Below the pieces are notes generated by a model. It saw only the letters and a program-made list of their open reading frames with translations. It did not search any database and was not told where the DNA came from. Shown one piece after another: positions 1 to 8,204 of a stretch of 64,000 nt of DNA (positions within the stretch are counted from its first letter, which is position 1; every line of letters begins with the position of its first letter). The DNA is from DASXUC01 sp036505015 (GTDB lineage: Bacteria; Sysuimicrobiota; Sysuimicrobiia; Sysuimicrobiales; Kaftiobacteriaceae), in assembly GCA_036505015.1 (NCBI GenBank), contig DASXUC010000116.1, positions 1 to 64,000 on the forward strand, in the 5' to 3' direction. The position numbers and the translations under genes are program-made.

Positions 1-803
1 CTTCCATCGCGGGGGTCGCGATCGGGATGTCGGCCAACGGGCTGCGGCCGATCGCGGAGTTCCAGTTCGCCGACTTCATCCATCCCGCATTCAACCAGAT
101 CGTCAGCGAAGCCGCGCGGATGCGCTATCGGTCGAACAACGCGTTCGGCTGCCCGGTCGTGTTCCGCACACCGTACGGCGGGTCCCACGGCACGGCCCTG
201 TATCACTCACAGTCGATCGAGGCGTACTATGCGCACGTCCCCGGGCTGAAGGTTGTGGCGCCCTCGACCCCCTACGACGCGAAGGGCTTGCTGCTCGCCG
301 CCGTGGCCGATCCCGATCCGGTGCTCTACCTCGAGCACAAACGGATGTATCGCCTCGTGCGCGGGGAGGTCCCCGACGGCGAGTACACGGTGTCGATCGG
401 TCCCGCGCAGGTCCGCCGCAAGGGAACGGATCTTTCCGTGTTCGCCTACGGCTGGATGCTGCACGAGTCGCTGCAGGCGGCGGAGACCGCCGCGCAGGAA
501 GGTATCGACGCCGAGGTGGTCGATCTGCGGACCCTGGCGCCGCTGGACACGGCCACGATCCTGGCGTCCGTCGAGCGGACCAACCGCGCGCTGATCGTGT
601 ACGAAGACAACCGCTTCTTGGGCTACGGCGCGGAAGTGGCCGCGCTGATCGCGGAGGAAGCGTTCGAGGCGCTGGATGCGCCGGTGATGCGGTTGGGCGG
701 CCCCGACGTCCCCGGCATCCCGTTCGCCAAGCCTCTTGAAGAGTGGTTCTACATCAGTCAAGAGAAGATTCTGGGGGCCATCCGGAAGCTCGCGTCGTAT
801 TGA
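1..803 (+). CDS. 2-oxoacid dehydrogenase E1 component, beta subunit (5' partial)
   Basis: This is the C-terminal part of a thiamine-diphosphate-dependent E1 beta subunit (pyruvate or branched-chain type), which with E1 alpha decarboxylates a 2-oxoacid and passes the acyl group to the lipoyl arm of E2. The frame is open from base 3, and the segment reading SIAGVAIGM followed by GLRPIAEFQFADF is typical of the family, so the true start lies upstream of the window. The C-terminal transketolase domain is visible (DLRTLAPLDTATI, then YEDNRFLGYGAEVAALI). E2 and lipoyl synthase follow on the same strand with short spacing, which suggests one operon. The substrate cannot be fixed from sequence alone. 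Confidence 0.93.
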   Translation, partial: SIAGVAIGMSANGLRPIAEFQFADFIHPAFNQIVSEAARMRYRSNNAFGCPVVFRTPYGGSHGTALYHSQSIEAYYAHVPGLKVVAPSTPYDAKGLLLAAVADPDPVLYLEHKRMYRLVRGEVPDGEYTVSIGPAQVRRKGTDLSVFAYGWMLHESLQAAETAAQEGIDAEVVDLRTLAPLDTATILASVERTNRALIVYEDNRFLGYGAEVAALIAEEAFEALDAPVMRLGGPDVPGIPFAKPLEEWFYISQEKILGAIRKLASY

Positions 804-818
804 CGACAGGGGTTGAGT

Positions 819-2111
819 ATGCCCGTCGACATCACGCTGCCGCAGTTGGGAGAAAGCACCTACGAAGGGACGATCGGCAAGTGGCTCAAGAAGCCGGGCG
901 ATCGGGTCGAGCGGTTCGAGCCGCTGGTCGAAATCATCACCGACAAGGTCAACGTCGAGATGCCCGCACCGATCGGCGGCACCCTGACCGAGGTCCTCGT
1001 GGAAGAGGGGACGACGATCGCGGTCGGCACGCCGATCGCGCGGATGGAATCGTCCGACGGCGCCAAGGGCACGGCTGAAGCCTCGGCCTCCGGATCCGCC
1101 GAGGCGCCGGCCGCTCCCGCCGTGATGCCGGCTGCGGCCGCGGCGATGGCGGCGCCGGCGGAAGCGCCCGCCAAAGGCGACGGTCCACGCCTCTCGCCCG
1201 TCGTGCGCAAACTTGCGGAGGAGCGCGGCCTGTCACTGGACGAGGTCGCCGCGGTGCCCGGCACCGGCGCCGGCGGCCGCGTGACGAAAGAGGACGTAAT
1301 GAAATACCTGGGGACCCGCACGGAGGCGCCGGCGGCACGCCCTCCTGCCGCCGCACCACGCGCCCCTGCCGTCGCGCCCACGGCGCCGGCCCCGGCGGTG
1401 CATCCCGGCGACGAGGTGATGAAGCTCACCCCGCTGCGCCGGTCGATTGCCCAGCGCATGGCGCAGTCGAAGCGGGAAATCCCGCACGCCTACGGGGTCA
1501 TCGAGGTCGACATGACGCCGCTGGTACGCTGGCGCGAAGCGCATAAGGAGGAGTGGCGCGCGCGAGAGGGTGTGAACGTCACCTACACGGCGTTCTTCGT
1601 GCGCGCCGCCGTGGAGGCCCTGAAGGCGTTTCCCATCGTCAACTCGATGTGGAGCGAGGACGGCATCGTCGTGCGGAAGGCGGTGAACGTCGGCATCGGC
1701 ATCGCGCTCGACGACGGCCTCATCGTCGCCGTCATCCATGGGGCGGACGGCAAGAGCCTGGTGGGCATCGCCAAGGATCTCGACCAGCTGGGACGCAAGG
1801 CCCGCGCTGGGAAGCTGACCCTCGACGATGTGGGCGGCGGGACGTTCACGATCACCAATCCGGGGGTGTTTGGGTCGATCTGGTCGATGCCGATCATCGT
1901 GCCCGGGCAGGCGGCGATCCTCGCCACCGACGCCATCGTCAAGCGGCCGACCGTGCGGGACGAGGCGATCGCCATCCGCGACATCCTGCACCTGGGGCTG
2001 TCCTTCGATCATCGCATCTTCGACGGTGCGGTCGCCGACCAGTTCATGAACCGCATGAAGGCAAAACTCGAAGGCTTTGGCGGCGGCGACGCCGCGCTGA
2101 CGGATTTCTGA
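819..2111 (+). CDS. Dihydrolipoamide acyltransferase (E2 component)
   Basis: E2 core of the 2-oxoacid dehydrogenase complex. An N-terminal lipoyl domain (residues 1-78) has the acceptor lysine at K43 in TDKVNVEMPA. An Ala/Pro-rich linker leads to a peripheral-subunit-binding domain (about 124-163, LSPVVRKLAEERGL). The catalytic chloramphenicol-acetyltransferase-like domain has the active-site motif DHRIFDG near residue 400. I chose the ATG at 819 because AGGGG at 808-812 sits six bases upstream; an in-frame TTG at 813 would add two residues. It follows E1 beta by 15 bases and its stop overlaps the lipA start by one base. Acyl specificity is not determined. Confidence 0.95.
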   Translation: MPVDITLPQLGESTYEGTIGKWLKKPGDRVERFEPLVEIITDKVNVEMPAPIGGTLTEVLVEEGTTIAVGTPIARMESSDGAKGTAEASASGSAEAPAAPAVMPAAAAAMAAPAEAPAKGDGPRLSPVVRKLAEERGLSLDEVAAVPGTGAGGRVTKEDVMKYLGTRTEAPAARPPAAAPRAPAVAPTAPAPAVHPGDEVMKLTPLRRSIAQRMAQSKREIPHAYGVIEVDMTPLVRWREAHKEEWRAREGVNVTYTAFFVRAAVEALKAFPIVNSMWSEDGIVVRKAVNVGIGIALDDGLIVAVIHGADGKSLVGIAKDLDQLGRKARAGKLTLDDVGGGTFTITNPGVFGSIWSMPIIVPGQAAILATDAIVKRPTVRDEAIAIRDILHLGLSFDHRIFDGAVADQFMNRMKAKLEGFGGGDAALTDF

Positions 2112-3001
2112 TGGCCGAACCCGCGCCGCGCCGTCCCGATTGGCTCAAAGTCCGGCTTCCCGGCGGGCCCAACTTTCAGGAGCTCAATGGGATCATGCGC
2201 TCGCAGACCCTGCACACGGTCTGCGAGGAGGCGCGCTGCCCCAACCTCGGCGAGTGCTGGGAACGCCGCACAGCGACCTTCCTGGTGCTGGGGAACGTCT
2301 GCACGCGCAATTGCGCGTACTGCGCAATTACGCACGGCCTGCCGACCGAGTTGGACCTGGCGGAGCCTGAGCGCGTGGCGCACGCGGTGCAGGCGATGGG
2401 CCTCCGCCACGCGGTGATCACCTCGGTCAACCGCGACGAACTCGCCGACGGCGGCGCCGGCGTGTTCGCGGCGACCATTCGCACGATCCATGAGTACCTG
2501 CCCTCCTGTACCGTGGAAGTCCTGATCCCGGACTTCAAAGGCGATGCCGCCGCGCTGCGGACCGTCCTCGACGCGGCGCCGGAGATTCTGGGCCACAACA
2601 TCGAGAGCGTGCCGCGGGTGTTCCGGGTGGTTCGCCACGGGGGCGACTACCAGCGGTCGCTGGGACTGCTGAGCCGCGCGAAAGAGTGGGGATATACCTC
2701 GTTTACCAAGAGCGGGATCATCCTCGGGATGGGCGAGACGTGGGACGAACTGCTGCGCACGATGGATGATCTGCGCGCCGTGGACTGCGACATCCTTACC
2801 CTGGGCCAGTACCTGCGCCCGGGACCGGACTACCACCCGATTGACCGCTACTACACCCCGGAGGAGTTTGCCCGGTTGAAAGTGATCGGGCTGGAGATGG
2901 GCTTCAAGTACGTCGAGTCCGGCCCACTCGTCCGCTCCTCGTATCACGCCGACGAGCAGGCGCATGCCGTACGCGCGATCCGCGTCGGCGCTGTCGCCTG
3001 A
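2111..3001 (+). CDS. lipA: Lipoyl synthase
   Basis: Radical SAM enzyme that inserts two sulfurs into protein-bound octanoyl groups to make lipoyl cofactors. Both cluster motifs are intact: the auxiliary cluster cysteines C38-x4-C43-x5-C49 (CEEARCPNLGEC) and the radical SAM CxxxCxxC at C64, C68 and C71 (CTRNCAYC). At 296 residues it is full length for the family. The ATG overlaps the E2 stop by one base, so it is translationally coupled to its substrate protein. No octanoyltransferase (lipB) is visible in the window. Confidence 0.97.
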   Translation: MAEPAPRRPDWLKVRLPGGPNFQELNGIMRSQTLHTVCEEARCPNLGECWERRTATFLVLGNVCTRNCAYCAITHGLPTELDLAEPERVAHAVQAMGLRHAVITSVNRDELADGGAGVFAATIRTIHEYLPSCTVEVLIPDFKGDAAALRTVLDAAPEILGHNIESVPRVFRVVRHGGDYQRSLGLLSRAKEWGYTSFTKSGIILGMGETWDELLRTMDDLRAVDCDILTLGQYLRPGPDYHPIDRYYTPEEFARLKVIGLEMGFKYVESGPLVRSSYHADEQAHAVRAIRVGAVA

Positions 3002-3140
3002 CCCGCGCGCCTGTCAGCGCCCTCCGAACGCCGCTGGCAAGGACGTCTGCTCCAGTCGTCCCCTCCAAGCTGACACGCACCCGCAGCTCTGGCACACTGC
3101 GGTCGGAAGACGTCCAATTTGATGCACCCGGGGGTCGCAC

Positions 3141-3527
3141 GTGGCCCTATCCCTGCGCGGCTCCACCGACTATGTGATCGCGTGGCAGCGGGCGGACGAC
3201 CTGGCGCAGTCCGTCTACCGGCTGACCTGGAAGTTCACCCAGTCCGACCCCGCACTCGCCCAGCGCATCTGTGCTGCGGCCCTGATGGTCGCGGCCGGGA
3301 TCGTCGGGGCCTGCCGCCAGCCGGGTACGGTGCGGGCCCGGCGCGGGCTGCGCGCTGCGGAAGCCGCGCTGGGTGAACTGGGCTACTATCTGCACTTCGC
3401 CCGCCGGATCGGTCTCATCGCCGAAACCGACCTGAAACGGGCGAATGTGCTTGTGGCGGAGGTCGTCCGCCACCTCGACCCGCTGCTGGACGGCGGCACT
3501 CCGGCGACGGCATCCACCGGATCGTGA
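3141..3527 (+). CDS. Four-helix-bundle protein (23S rRNA intervening-sequence protein family)
   Basis: A 128-residue, mostly helical protein with the features of the four-helix-bundle family first described from 23S rRNA intervening sequences: a start around DYVIAWQRADDLAQSVYRLT, a central Ala-rich helix, then LGELGYYLHFARRIGLI and a final helix VLVAEVVRHLDPLL. The family is common as stand-alone genes in environmental genomes and its role is not established. It starts with GTG. The 139 bases before it, after lipA, show no obvious element. Assignment rests on pattern and length. Confidence 0.75.
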   Translation: MALSLRGSTDYVIAWQRADDLAQSVYRLTWKFTQSDPALAQRICAAALMVAAGIVGACRQPGTVRARRGLRAAEAALGELGYYLHFARRIGLIAETDLKRANVLVAEVVRHLDPLLDGGTPATASTGS

Positions 3528-3628
3528 CCGGTCATCGCAGGACTGGGACTGCGCACCCGGCGAAACTCCTCCATACCTCGTCGTGCTCCGTGCACCCACC
3601 ATGGTGGATGTCGTCAGGAGGGATACTT

Positions 3629-4009
3629 GTGGCTCGTGAGACGGTCCGCACCGATGCCGCCCCGGCGGCGATCGGTCCCTATTCACAGGCGGTGAAAGCC
3701 AATGGGTTCGTGTTCCTCTCGGGTCAGGTCGCGCTCGATCCGGGCACCGGCCAGCTGGTCGGGCAGGATATCAAACAGCAGACCCGCCGGGTGCTCGAGA
3801 ATATCAAAGCGGTGCTCACGGCCTCGGGGTCATCGCTGGAGAAAGTCGTCCGATGCTCCGTGTTCCTCAAAGACATGAACGATTTTGGGCCGATGAACGA
3901 GGAATATGGGAGTTTCTTCAAAGAACTCCCGCCGGCCCGGTCGACCGTGCAGGTGGCAAAATTGCCCCGCGACGCGCTGATCGAGATCGACGTGATTGCG
4001 TTGATGTAA
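3629..4009 (+). CDS. ridA: RidA family reactive-intermediate deaminase
   Basis: A 126-residue YjgF/YER057c/UK114 protein. Family members hydrolyse reactive enamine/imine intermediates released by PLP enzymes. It has the family opening (APAAIGPYSQAVKANGFVFL), SGQVALDPGTG, the NIKAVLTASG helix and the conserved arginine in LPPARSTVQV. I chose GTG 3629 because a CAGGAGGG Shine-Dalgarno sequence lies just upstream (3615-3622) and the length then fits the family. The frame stays open back to 3524, but those codons look unlike coding sequence and would overlap the preceding gene. Confidence 0.93.
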   Translation: MARETVRTDAAPAAIGPYSQAVKANGFVFLSGQVALDPGTGQLVGQDIKQQTRRVLENIKAVLTASGSSLEKVVRCSVFLKDMNDFGPMNEEYGSFFKELPPARSTVQVAKLPRDALIEIDVIALM

Positions 4010-4159
4010 CACCTCGGCAACGGAACGGTTTCCCCAGTTAGCCTACGATACTCTCCAGTCAGTTGGGTGTACACGCGAGTTAACTCCAGTTTGCTGACAT
4101 TTGGCCCCGAGCGAGGCACACTCCAATCAACCATCTCGCATGGTGGAGAGGGTATTGTC

Positions 4160-4447
4160 GTGCACCGGCTCAGGGACGGCAGACCGTCTGGATGCGATCA
4201 CATGCCGCAGGAGATGTTTGCGGGCGCCTTCTTCAAGAACCTCGAATCGTTGGTCGAGTGCATTCACTGCGAGCGGACCTTCAAACTCGGCGACGCCATC
4301 TGGGATCCGGCCTGGAAGTTCTGGTGCTGCGCGTTTCCCGAGTGCAGCGGGACACTGATTGACTTTGTACCTGCCGCGGTCAACCATCGGCAACACTCCC
4401 GACAGAACCATCCGCGACGCAAACGGGGCCCTCCGGCTCTGAATTAG
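4160..4447 (+). CDS. Hypothetical protein with zinc-ribbon-like cysteines
   Basis: A small protein of about 95 residues with two cysteine pairs, CIHC and CCAFPEC, separated by about 20 residues. This spacing is compatible with a small zinc-binding fold. The middle (FFKNLESLVECIHCERTFKLGD) looks like a nucleic-acid or protein docking ribbon, but I recognise no family. The C-terminus is basic. The start is uncertain: GTG 4160 has GGTGGAGAGGG upstream, ATG 4202 is also possible, and the frame stays open to 4067. It sits at the edge of the accessory region, and the next ORF starts one base after its stop. Confidence 0.5.
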   Translation: MHRLRDGRPSGCDHMPQEMFAGAFFKNLESLVECIHCERTFKLGDAIWDPAWKFWCCAFPECSGTLIDFVPAAVNHRQHSRQNHPRRKRGPPALN

Positions 4448-5224
4448 ATGCAGGCGAAGCGGGATGAACGGGAACAAGCGGTTGCCCTGAGGCGCCAGGG
4501 ACTCTCGTACTCGGAGATCCAGACGCAGGTGCCAGTGTCGCAAGCCTCGCTGTCGCTGTGGTTGCGCGACGTAGAGGTCGATCCGCAATTTAGAGAACGT
4601 CTTGCGAACCGTAAGCGTATCGGTGGCCTTTTCGGGGCGCGAAAGCTCCACGAGACTAGCTTAGAGCGGCAAGCAACGATTCGCGGTCTAGCTCGGCAAG
4701 AAGCCTCAACGCGCTTCTCACCAGGGGACCGCCTATGGGCAGTTGGTGTCGCGTTGTATTGGGCGGAGGGCTGCAAGAGAAAGGACTGGCGTCAGGAACC
4801 GCGCGTTGTCTTCACCAATATGGATCCGAAGATGATCTGTCTGATTCGCGAATGGCTACGAACCTACTGTGGGGTGAAGATTGAGAGGGATCTCGCATAC
4901 GATCTCTACATCCATCCGAACGCAGATCATGACGCGGCAAGACAATACTGGCTGAAAGAACTCGCGATAGAGCCTGACCAATTGCGAACGTATCTGAAAC
5001 CGCCAAACCCGAATCCACGCAGGCGTAACGTGGGTCAGACCTATCATGGTACTATGAGAGTTGCAGTTAGGCGCAGCACCTACATAGCTTGCCGCATAGA
5101 AAGTGGATTGATGCGTTACGAACTCACTGCGGGGTGGTCTAAGGGCATGACGCTCGGCTTTGACCCGAGAGATTCCAGGTTCGAGTCCTGGCCCCGCAGC
5201 CACTCGACTCGGCCGCCTTCATAG
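4448..5224 (+). CDS. HTH plus LAGLIDADG-like protein, ORF reading through a tRNA gene
   Basis: A 258-codon ORF. Residues 10-45 look like a helix-turn-helix (AVALRRQGLSYSEIQTQV then SQASLSLWLRDV). The middle has features seen in homing-endonuclease-like (LAGLIDADG/WhiA-like) proteins: RLWAVGVALYWAEG, VVFTNMDPKMICLIREWL and YDLYIHPNADHD. The last 30 or so codons coincide with a complete tRNA-Gln gene on the same strand (5128-5202), and the stop lies 20 bases beyond it. The natural C-terminus may have been lost, or the ORF may truly end in tRNA sequence. GC content is lower than the neighbours, consistent with transfer. The biochemical role is unknown. Confidence 0.6.
   Translation: MQAKRDEREQAVALRRQGLSYSEIQTQVPVSQASLSLWLRDVEVDPQFRERLANRKRIGGLFGARKLHETSLERQATIRGLARQEASTRFSPGDRLWAVGVALYWAEGCKRKDWRQEPRVVFTNMDPKMICLIREWLRTYCGVKIERDLAYDLYIHPNADHDAARQYWLKELAIEPDQLRTYLKPPNPNPRRRNVGQTYHGTMRVAVRRSTYIACRIESGLMRYELTAGWSKGMTLGFDPRDSRFESWPRSHSTRPPS
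5128..5202 (+). tRNA. tRNA-Gln (anticodon TTG)
   Basis: A full cloverleaf can be drawn. The acceptor stem TGCGGGG pairs with CCCCGCA, followed by discriminator G and an encoded CCA (5200-5202). The D arm has GTC/GAC, the anticodon stem CTCGG pairs with CCGAG around the loop CTTTGAC (anticodon TTG), and the T arm has CCAGG-TTCGAGT-CCTGG. The weak first pair and discriminator G fit glutamine tRNAs. It lies inside the 3' end of the upstream ORF and borders the accessory region, a common kind of integration site. Confidence 0.9.
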
Positions 5225-5310
5225 GCGGCCTCGCTCGTGGGCCTTCGGCCAACACCGACTCGAGCAGGCAAGTCGAGTGCCTGAGCGAGCATAGCGAGTC
5301 GCAGGACCCA
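5203..5310. other. Hairpin-rich spacer after tRNA-Gln
   Basis: Just after the tRNA, GGCCGCC (5211-5217) pairs with GGCGGCC (5224-5230), followed by GGCC-TTC-GGCC (5240-5250). Short CGACTCG/CGAGTCG-type words recur on both strands to about 5300. The first hairpin may end tRNA transcription, although no T-run follows. No gene is seen. Confidence 0.4.
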
Positions 5311-5446
5311 TGTAGGTTCCGAGTAATTCTCTCATTTTTGGCTCACGAAACGCCCTTTTCCGCGATAGTTGTCATCAGAAGCAATTCTTTCGTCCCGGGA
5401 TAGTTGTCATTTTCCTACGCCCATGCCGTCTCGCACAGACGTTCGA
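5311..5446 (+). repeat. Direct repeat A, IS-end-like (copy 1)
   Basis: About 136 bases that match 8069-8204 in the same orientation. Both copies begin TGTAGGTTCC and end at ACGTTCG, and share an exact 24-base core (5393-5416 with 8152-8175). Inside each copy a word of the type GATAGTTGTCAT occurs twice about 35 bases apart. Repeated short words near an end resemble the multiple transposase-binding repeats at IS21-type ends. No transposase gene is present, so the IS assignment is inference. Confidence 0.65.
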
Positions 5447-5590
5447 GGAATTTCCCGAGTGGGAGCTTCAGACGGCTCGCGATCTGACACGTGCGCCAAC
5501 CGTTTCTAAAGAGTCTACCGGACTGCAGGGGGCGTGGTCGGCTCGATCTGATGGTGGAGGCGGGGATCCTGCCAGCCCAAAGTACCAAGG
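5447..5590. other. Unassigned spacer between repeat A and the OLD-family relic
   Basis: 144 bases downstream of the IS-end-like repeat. I see no gene, hairpin or repeat copy here. It may be the edge of a deleted mobile element. Confidence 0.3.
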
Positions 5591-6790
5591 CTAGGAAGTG
5601 CCTGGATCGCTAGCCTTCAGGGCCTTTGCAACCGCCGTCAGCAAAGGGACGAACAGATCCATAAGTCCCTCATCTTCCTCACGGGCTAGTTGGGCGATGC
5701 TGATTGAGACACCGATCTTGTCAAAACCACGTCTAAACTTGGACTCAAATGTGGCTGTCGCAAAAGATCCGAGACTTCGACCGTTACGTGACTCTGAGGA
5801 GAGGACGAGCGGGCTGAACCAGTCGAAGGGAGCGTAGTACCGGTTAATTGCAGCTTCGTATCTCTCCACGCCTAGGATGTCTTCAATCGAGGCGGCCGAC
5901 GACGGGATCCACCCATTTATGTAACCTCCGACCTGGAGAACTCGGACACTTGCCTTTGTGCATAGCCGAACGATCTCCTTGCCTTCGTCGTCCGAATCGC
6001 ACAGAACAACCGCTCGGGTACCTTGCGATCTTATTCGTTCGAGGAGCCGCAAAAGGGTTGGGATATCGCCAAATGGGATGATATTGATCTCATTAGGATT
6101 GATGATGTCGTTGCCCTTTGATGCAGAATCGAACCCGCGTTGGCTAACAGTATCTGGTCGGAGACCCCTTCGACTAGGACATTGGTGTCTCCAATAACCG
6201 CTAAGTCGCCCAGCGAGACACCTATCGCTTCACGGAGTGGGTCCCATACCGTTTGGAACCGCTCGTGAGCATGATACGGTCTGTTCTGAATCCGCGTCCG
6301 CTTTGTTATTGGATCCCGCTCTAGTAGACGAACGCGTTGAGGGAACGACCAGTCGATTATGAACGGCGAGTGAGTAGCATAGACCACCTGATGTTGCTCA
6401 GAGATTATCGAGAAGAGGCGTGCCACCGCCCGCTGCGCTGAGGGGTGGAGGCTGTAGGCGGGTTCGTCGATAAGGACGAGTTGCTGGTTCTCAGTCGCCT
6501 CAAGCCAGAGGCAATCCACAAGGAGGGAGAGGAACCATCTCAGACCTGTGCCGTAGTCTGGGTACTATCCTTGTCCGTGATGCCCCAGGAAAGCGTGTAA
6601 CTGTTAGCTCGATGATTATGCTCTTTGGCGTCTTGTGACCCTGCTAGCGAAAGGCAAAACTTCAGGCCCTTGGGGTCTCGCCACCACGTCGCAAGGCGTT
6701 TGGAGAGCTCCGCGGAGATTACATTAAGGCGGTCAGTGATCTCACCGAGCGCCAACTGGCTCCTTGGCATCCACATAGGTGGCCAGGGCT
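5591..6790 (-). pseudogene. OLD-family ATPase/TOPRIM nuclease, frameshifted remnant
   Basis: Three minus-strand pieces join into one OLD-like protein. Piece 1 (about 6790-6555) ends LSWGITDKDS. Piece 2 (about 6555-6135) reads GLRWFLSLLVDCLWLEA, then a Walker B (LVLIDEPAYSLHP), the switch motif ATHSPFII and the TOPRIM opening VLVEGVSDQILLANA. Piece 3 (about 6135-5591) continues the TOPRIM domain (INIIPFGDIPTLLRLLERI, then AVVLCDSDDEGKE). Frame changes fall near 6135 and 6540-6555. No Walker A region is visible upstream. OLD proteins are often phage-defence nucleases (Gabija-type or stand-alone). This copy looks inactive unless the frameshifts are sequencing errors. Confidence 0.75.
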
Positions 6791-7124
6791 CAGGATTGGC
6801 CGGAATGGGTCTTGTCTCGGGCTCCCGGCGTTCTGATTCCCGTGAAACTTGGTGTTTTGATTGACAAAGTCTTCGTTGCTCCGCAGACGCCGCCTTGGTT
6901 CCACTCCCTAGTCGAACAGGTCGCGAAGCGATATGGTCTTGAGGCGGAAGTCGTACATTCCGGACTAGACGAGGGACCCCTTTACTAACTTCCAGGCAAA
7001 AGGGCCTTGACATGACATTGGCAACTTTCGATAATGGCGGTTTCCGGAAAGTAGAGGAGCCGCCGGGGCCGGCAACTCATATTAGGAGCTTGACTCGTTC
7101 TGGCTGAACAGCTTACGTGGTCTC

Positions 7125-7709
7125 CTACGGAATCCCGCAGTTATTGCCCACGAGGGGTACGATGACCGCATCTCCCAGGACGTTCCGATCGGCCACGACG
7201 GCGACGACCGTTTGTCGCCGGTCCAAGACCGTGGCCCCGATCATCCCGGGGAGAAGCGGAGAACTCAGCTGCCGCACGAGGTGGAACCGCCGCACCGCGA
7301 AGGTGTAGAATCCCCTAAGCTGCGTCATGGTGTTGCCGCCGTCGGTCCAGCCGACGATGAGCAGCGGCTCGCCCTCAGTGAGGGGACGTGCGGAAGTCGG
7401 TAGCCGCGCGGGCAGCGGAGACTGCGTCTGAAACACCACGAGGCTCCCGTCGATGCCCTCGAAGTCCGACATGCAGCGAATGATTGTAGGATATGTCTTT
7501 CCGCCGAACTGTGCCGAGTACGCGACGCCGCCTTCCAGGCTCTCGGAGTAGGTGAGAATCAACGTGGGTGAAAACGCGACGGCCGAGGTATAGAAGTTCT
7601 CGGCCCACCCGACCACCACCCCGAACGCGGACGGGTTAGGATTAGTCTGTGCGCTGCCCGCGGGGGCGAGCAGTGCGACGGCGATCGCCGCGGCCGCGAG
7701 AACCCTCAT
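7125..7709 (-). CDS. Secreted degenerate trypsin-like protein
   Basis: A 194-residue protein with a clear signal peptide (MRVLAAAAIAVALLAPAGSAQ). The rest has the layout of a chymotrypsin-fold protease: a YTSAVAFSP strand, GSLVVFQTQSPLPARLPTS (position of the Asp strand), LLIVGWTDGG, and LLPGMIGATVLDRR where the GDSG serine loop would be. The catalytic serine motif is replaced by PGMIGA, and no catalytic histidine context is evident, so it is probably not a working protease. Its promoter would lie in the region shared with the divergent small gene at 7946. No homologue is named here. Confidence 0.65.
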   Translation of the reverse strand: MRVLAAAAIAVALLAPAGSAQTNPNPSAFGVVVGWAENFYTSAVAFSPTLILTYSESLEGGVAYSAQFGGKTYPTIIRCMSDFEGIDGSLVVFQTQSPLPARLPTSARPLTEGEPLLIVGWTDGGNTMTQLRGFYTFAVRRFHLVRQLSSPLLPGMIGATVLDRRQTVVAVVADRNVLGDAVIVPLVGNNCGIP

Positions 7710-7945
7710 CGTGTTGAATGGTTCCTCCCGACAGCATTCTTATTCATGCCCACACGTCCAACATTCGCACCGCGCGGTCGTCCTCCTGGATGGGGTTGCT
7801 CAGCCGCTGCCTAGCAGAACCAGCAACTTCCGAGAAGTGTGCGGTCCCGGAGGGAGGAGTTTGGGGCGCTACAACCCACACTAACAACGGCGTGAATGGT
7901 CATTCTTGCTGCCCATACTAGGGTCTACTTTTGAGAGGGAACCGA

Positions 7946-8107
7946 ATGATCAGAGTGCTGGCGGTCCTGGTAGCGATTGTCGTCGGTACCCTAGCCCCAC
8001 GAACTTCGGCCCAAGAGAGTGGAGCGTTCCAAGTCTATTGTTCTAGAACCTACAACAACAGAGGGGGGTGTAGGTTCCACGTCTATCTGTCATTTCTGGG
8101 GTCCTAA
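7946..8107 (+). CDS. Small secreted peptide, probably truncated by repeat A copy 2
   Basis: A 53-codon ORF starting MIRVLAVLVAIVVGTLAPRT, a good signal peptide with cleavage near SAQ, followed by ESGAFQVYCSRTYNNRGGCR with two cysteines. The repeat begins at 8069, 41 codons in, so the last dozen codons and the stop belong to the repeat. Its signal peptide resembles that of the divergent protease-like gene at 7125-7709. The original protein was probably longer. GAGAGGGA lies upstream of the ATG. Confidence 0.5.
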   Translation: MIRVLAVLVAIVVGTLAPRTSAQESGAFQVYCSRTYNNRGGCRFHVYLSFLGS

Positions 8108-8204
8108 TCTGGGGTTTTCCGCGCTACTTGTCATATCTTTTAGCCCTCTCATCCCGGGATAGTTGTCATTTTCCTGCGCCTGCCGACCTTCGCACGAACG
8201 TTCG
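8069..8204 (+). repeat. Direct repeat A, IS-end-like (copy 2)
   Basis: Second copy of the 5311-5446 repeat, same orientation and about the same length. It carries the same paired GTTGTCAT words and interrupts the small secreted ORF at 7946. Together the two copies bracket the OLD relic and the protease-like gene. Confidence 0.65.

Noticed and set aside
2111..3001. Alternative reading in which the E2 and lipA genes are one fused frame
   Set aside because: A separate frame from 1553 into lipA exists only because it stays open through the E2 gene; the E2 stop and lipA ATG at 2109-2113 are clear and LipA has a normal N-terminus there.
6779..6988. Plus-strand frame reading KLGVLIDKVFVAPQTPPW and on, which looks codon-like
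   Set aside because: It has no family match I can name, lies antisense to or beside the OLD relic and is only about 50 plausible codons; kept as a possible relic but not annotated.
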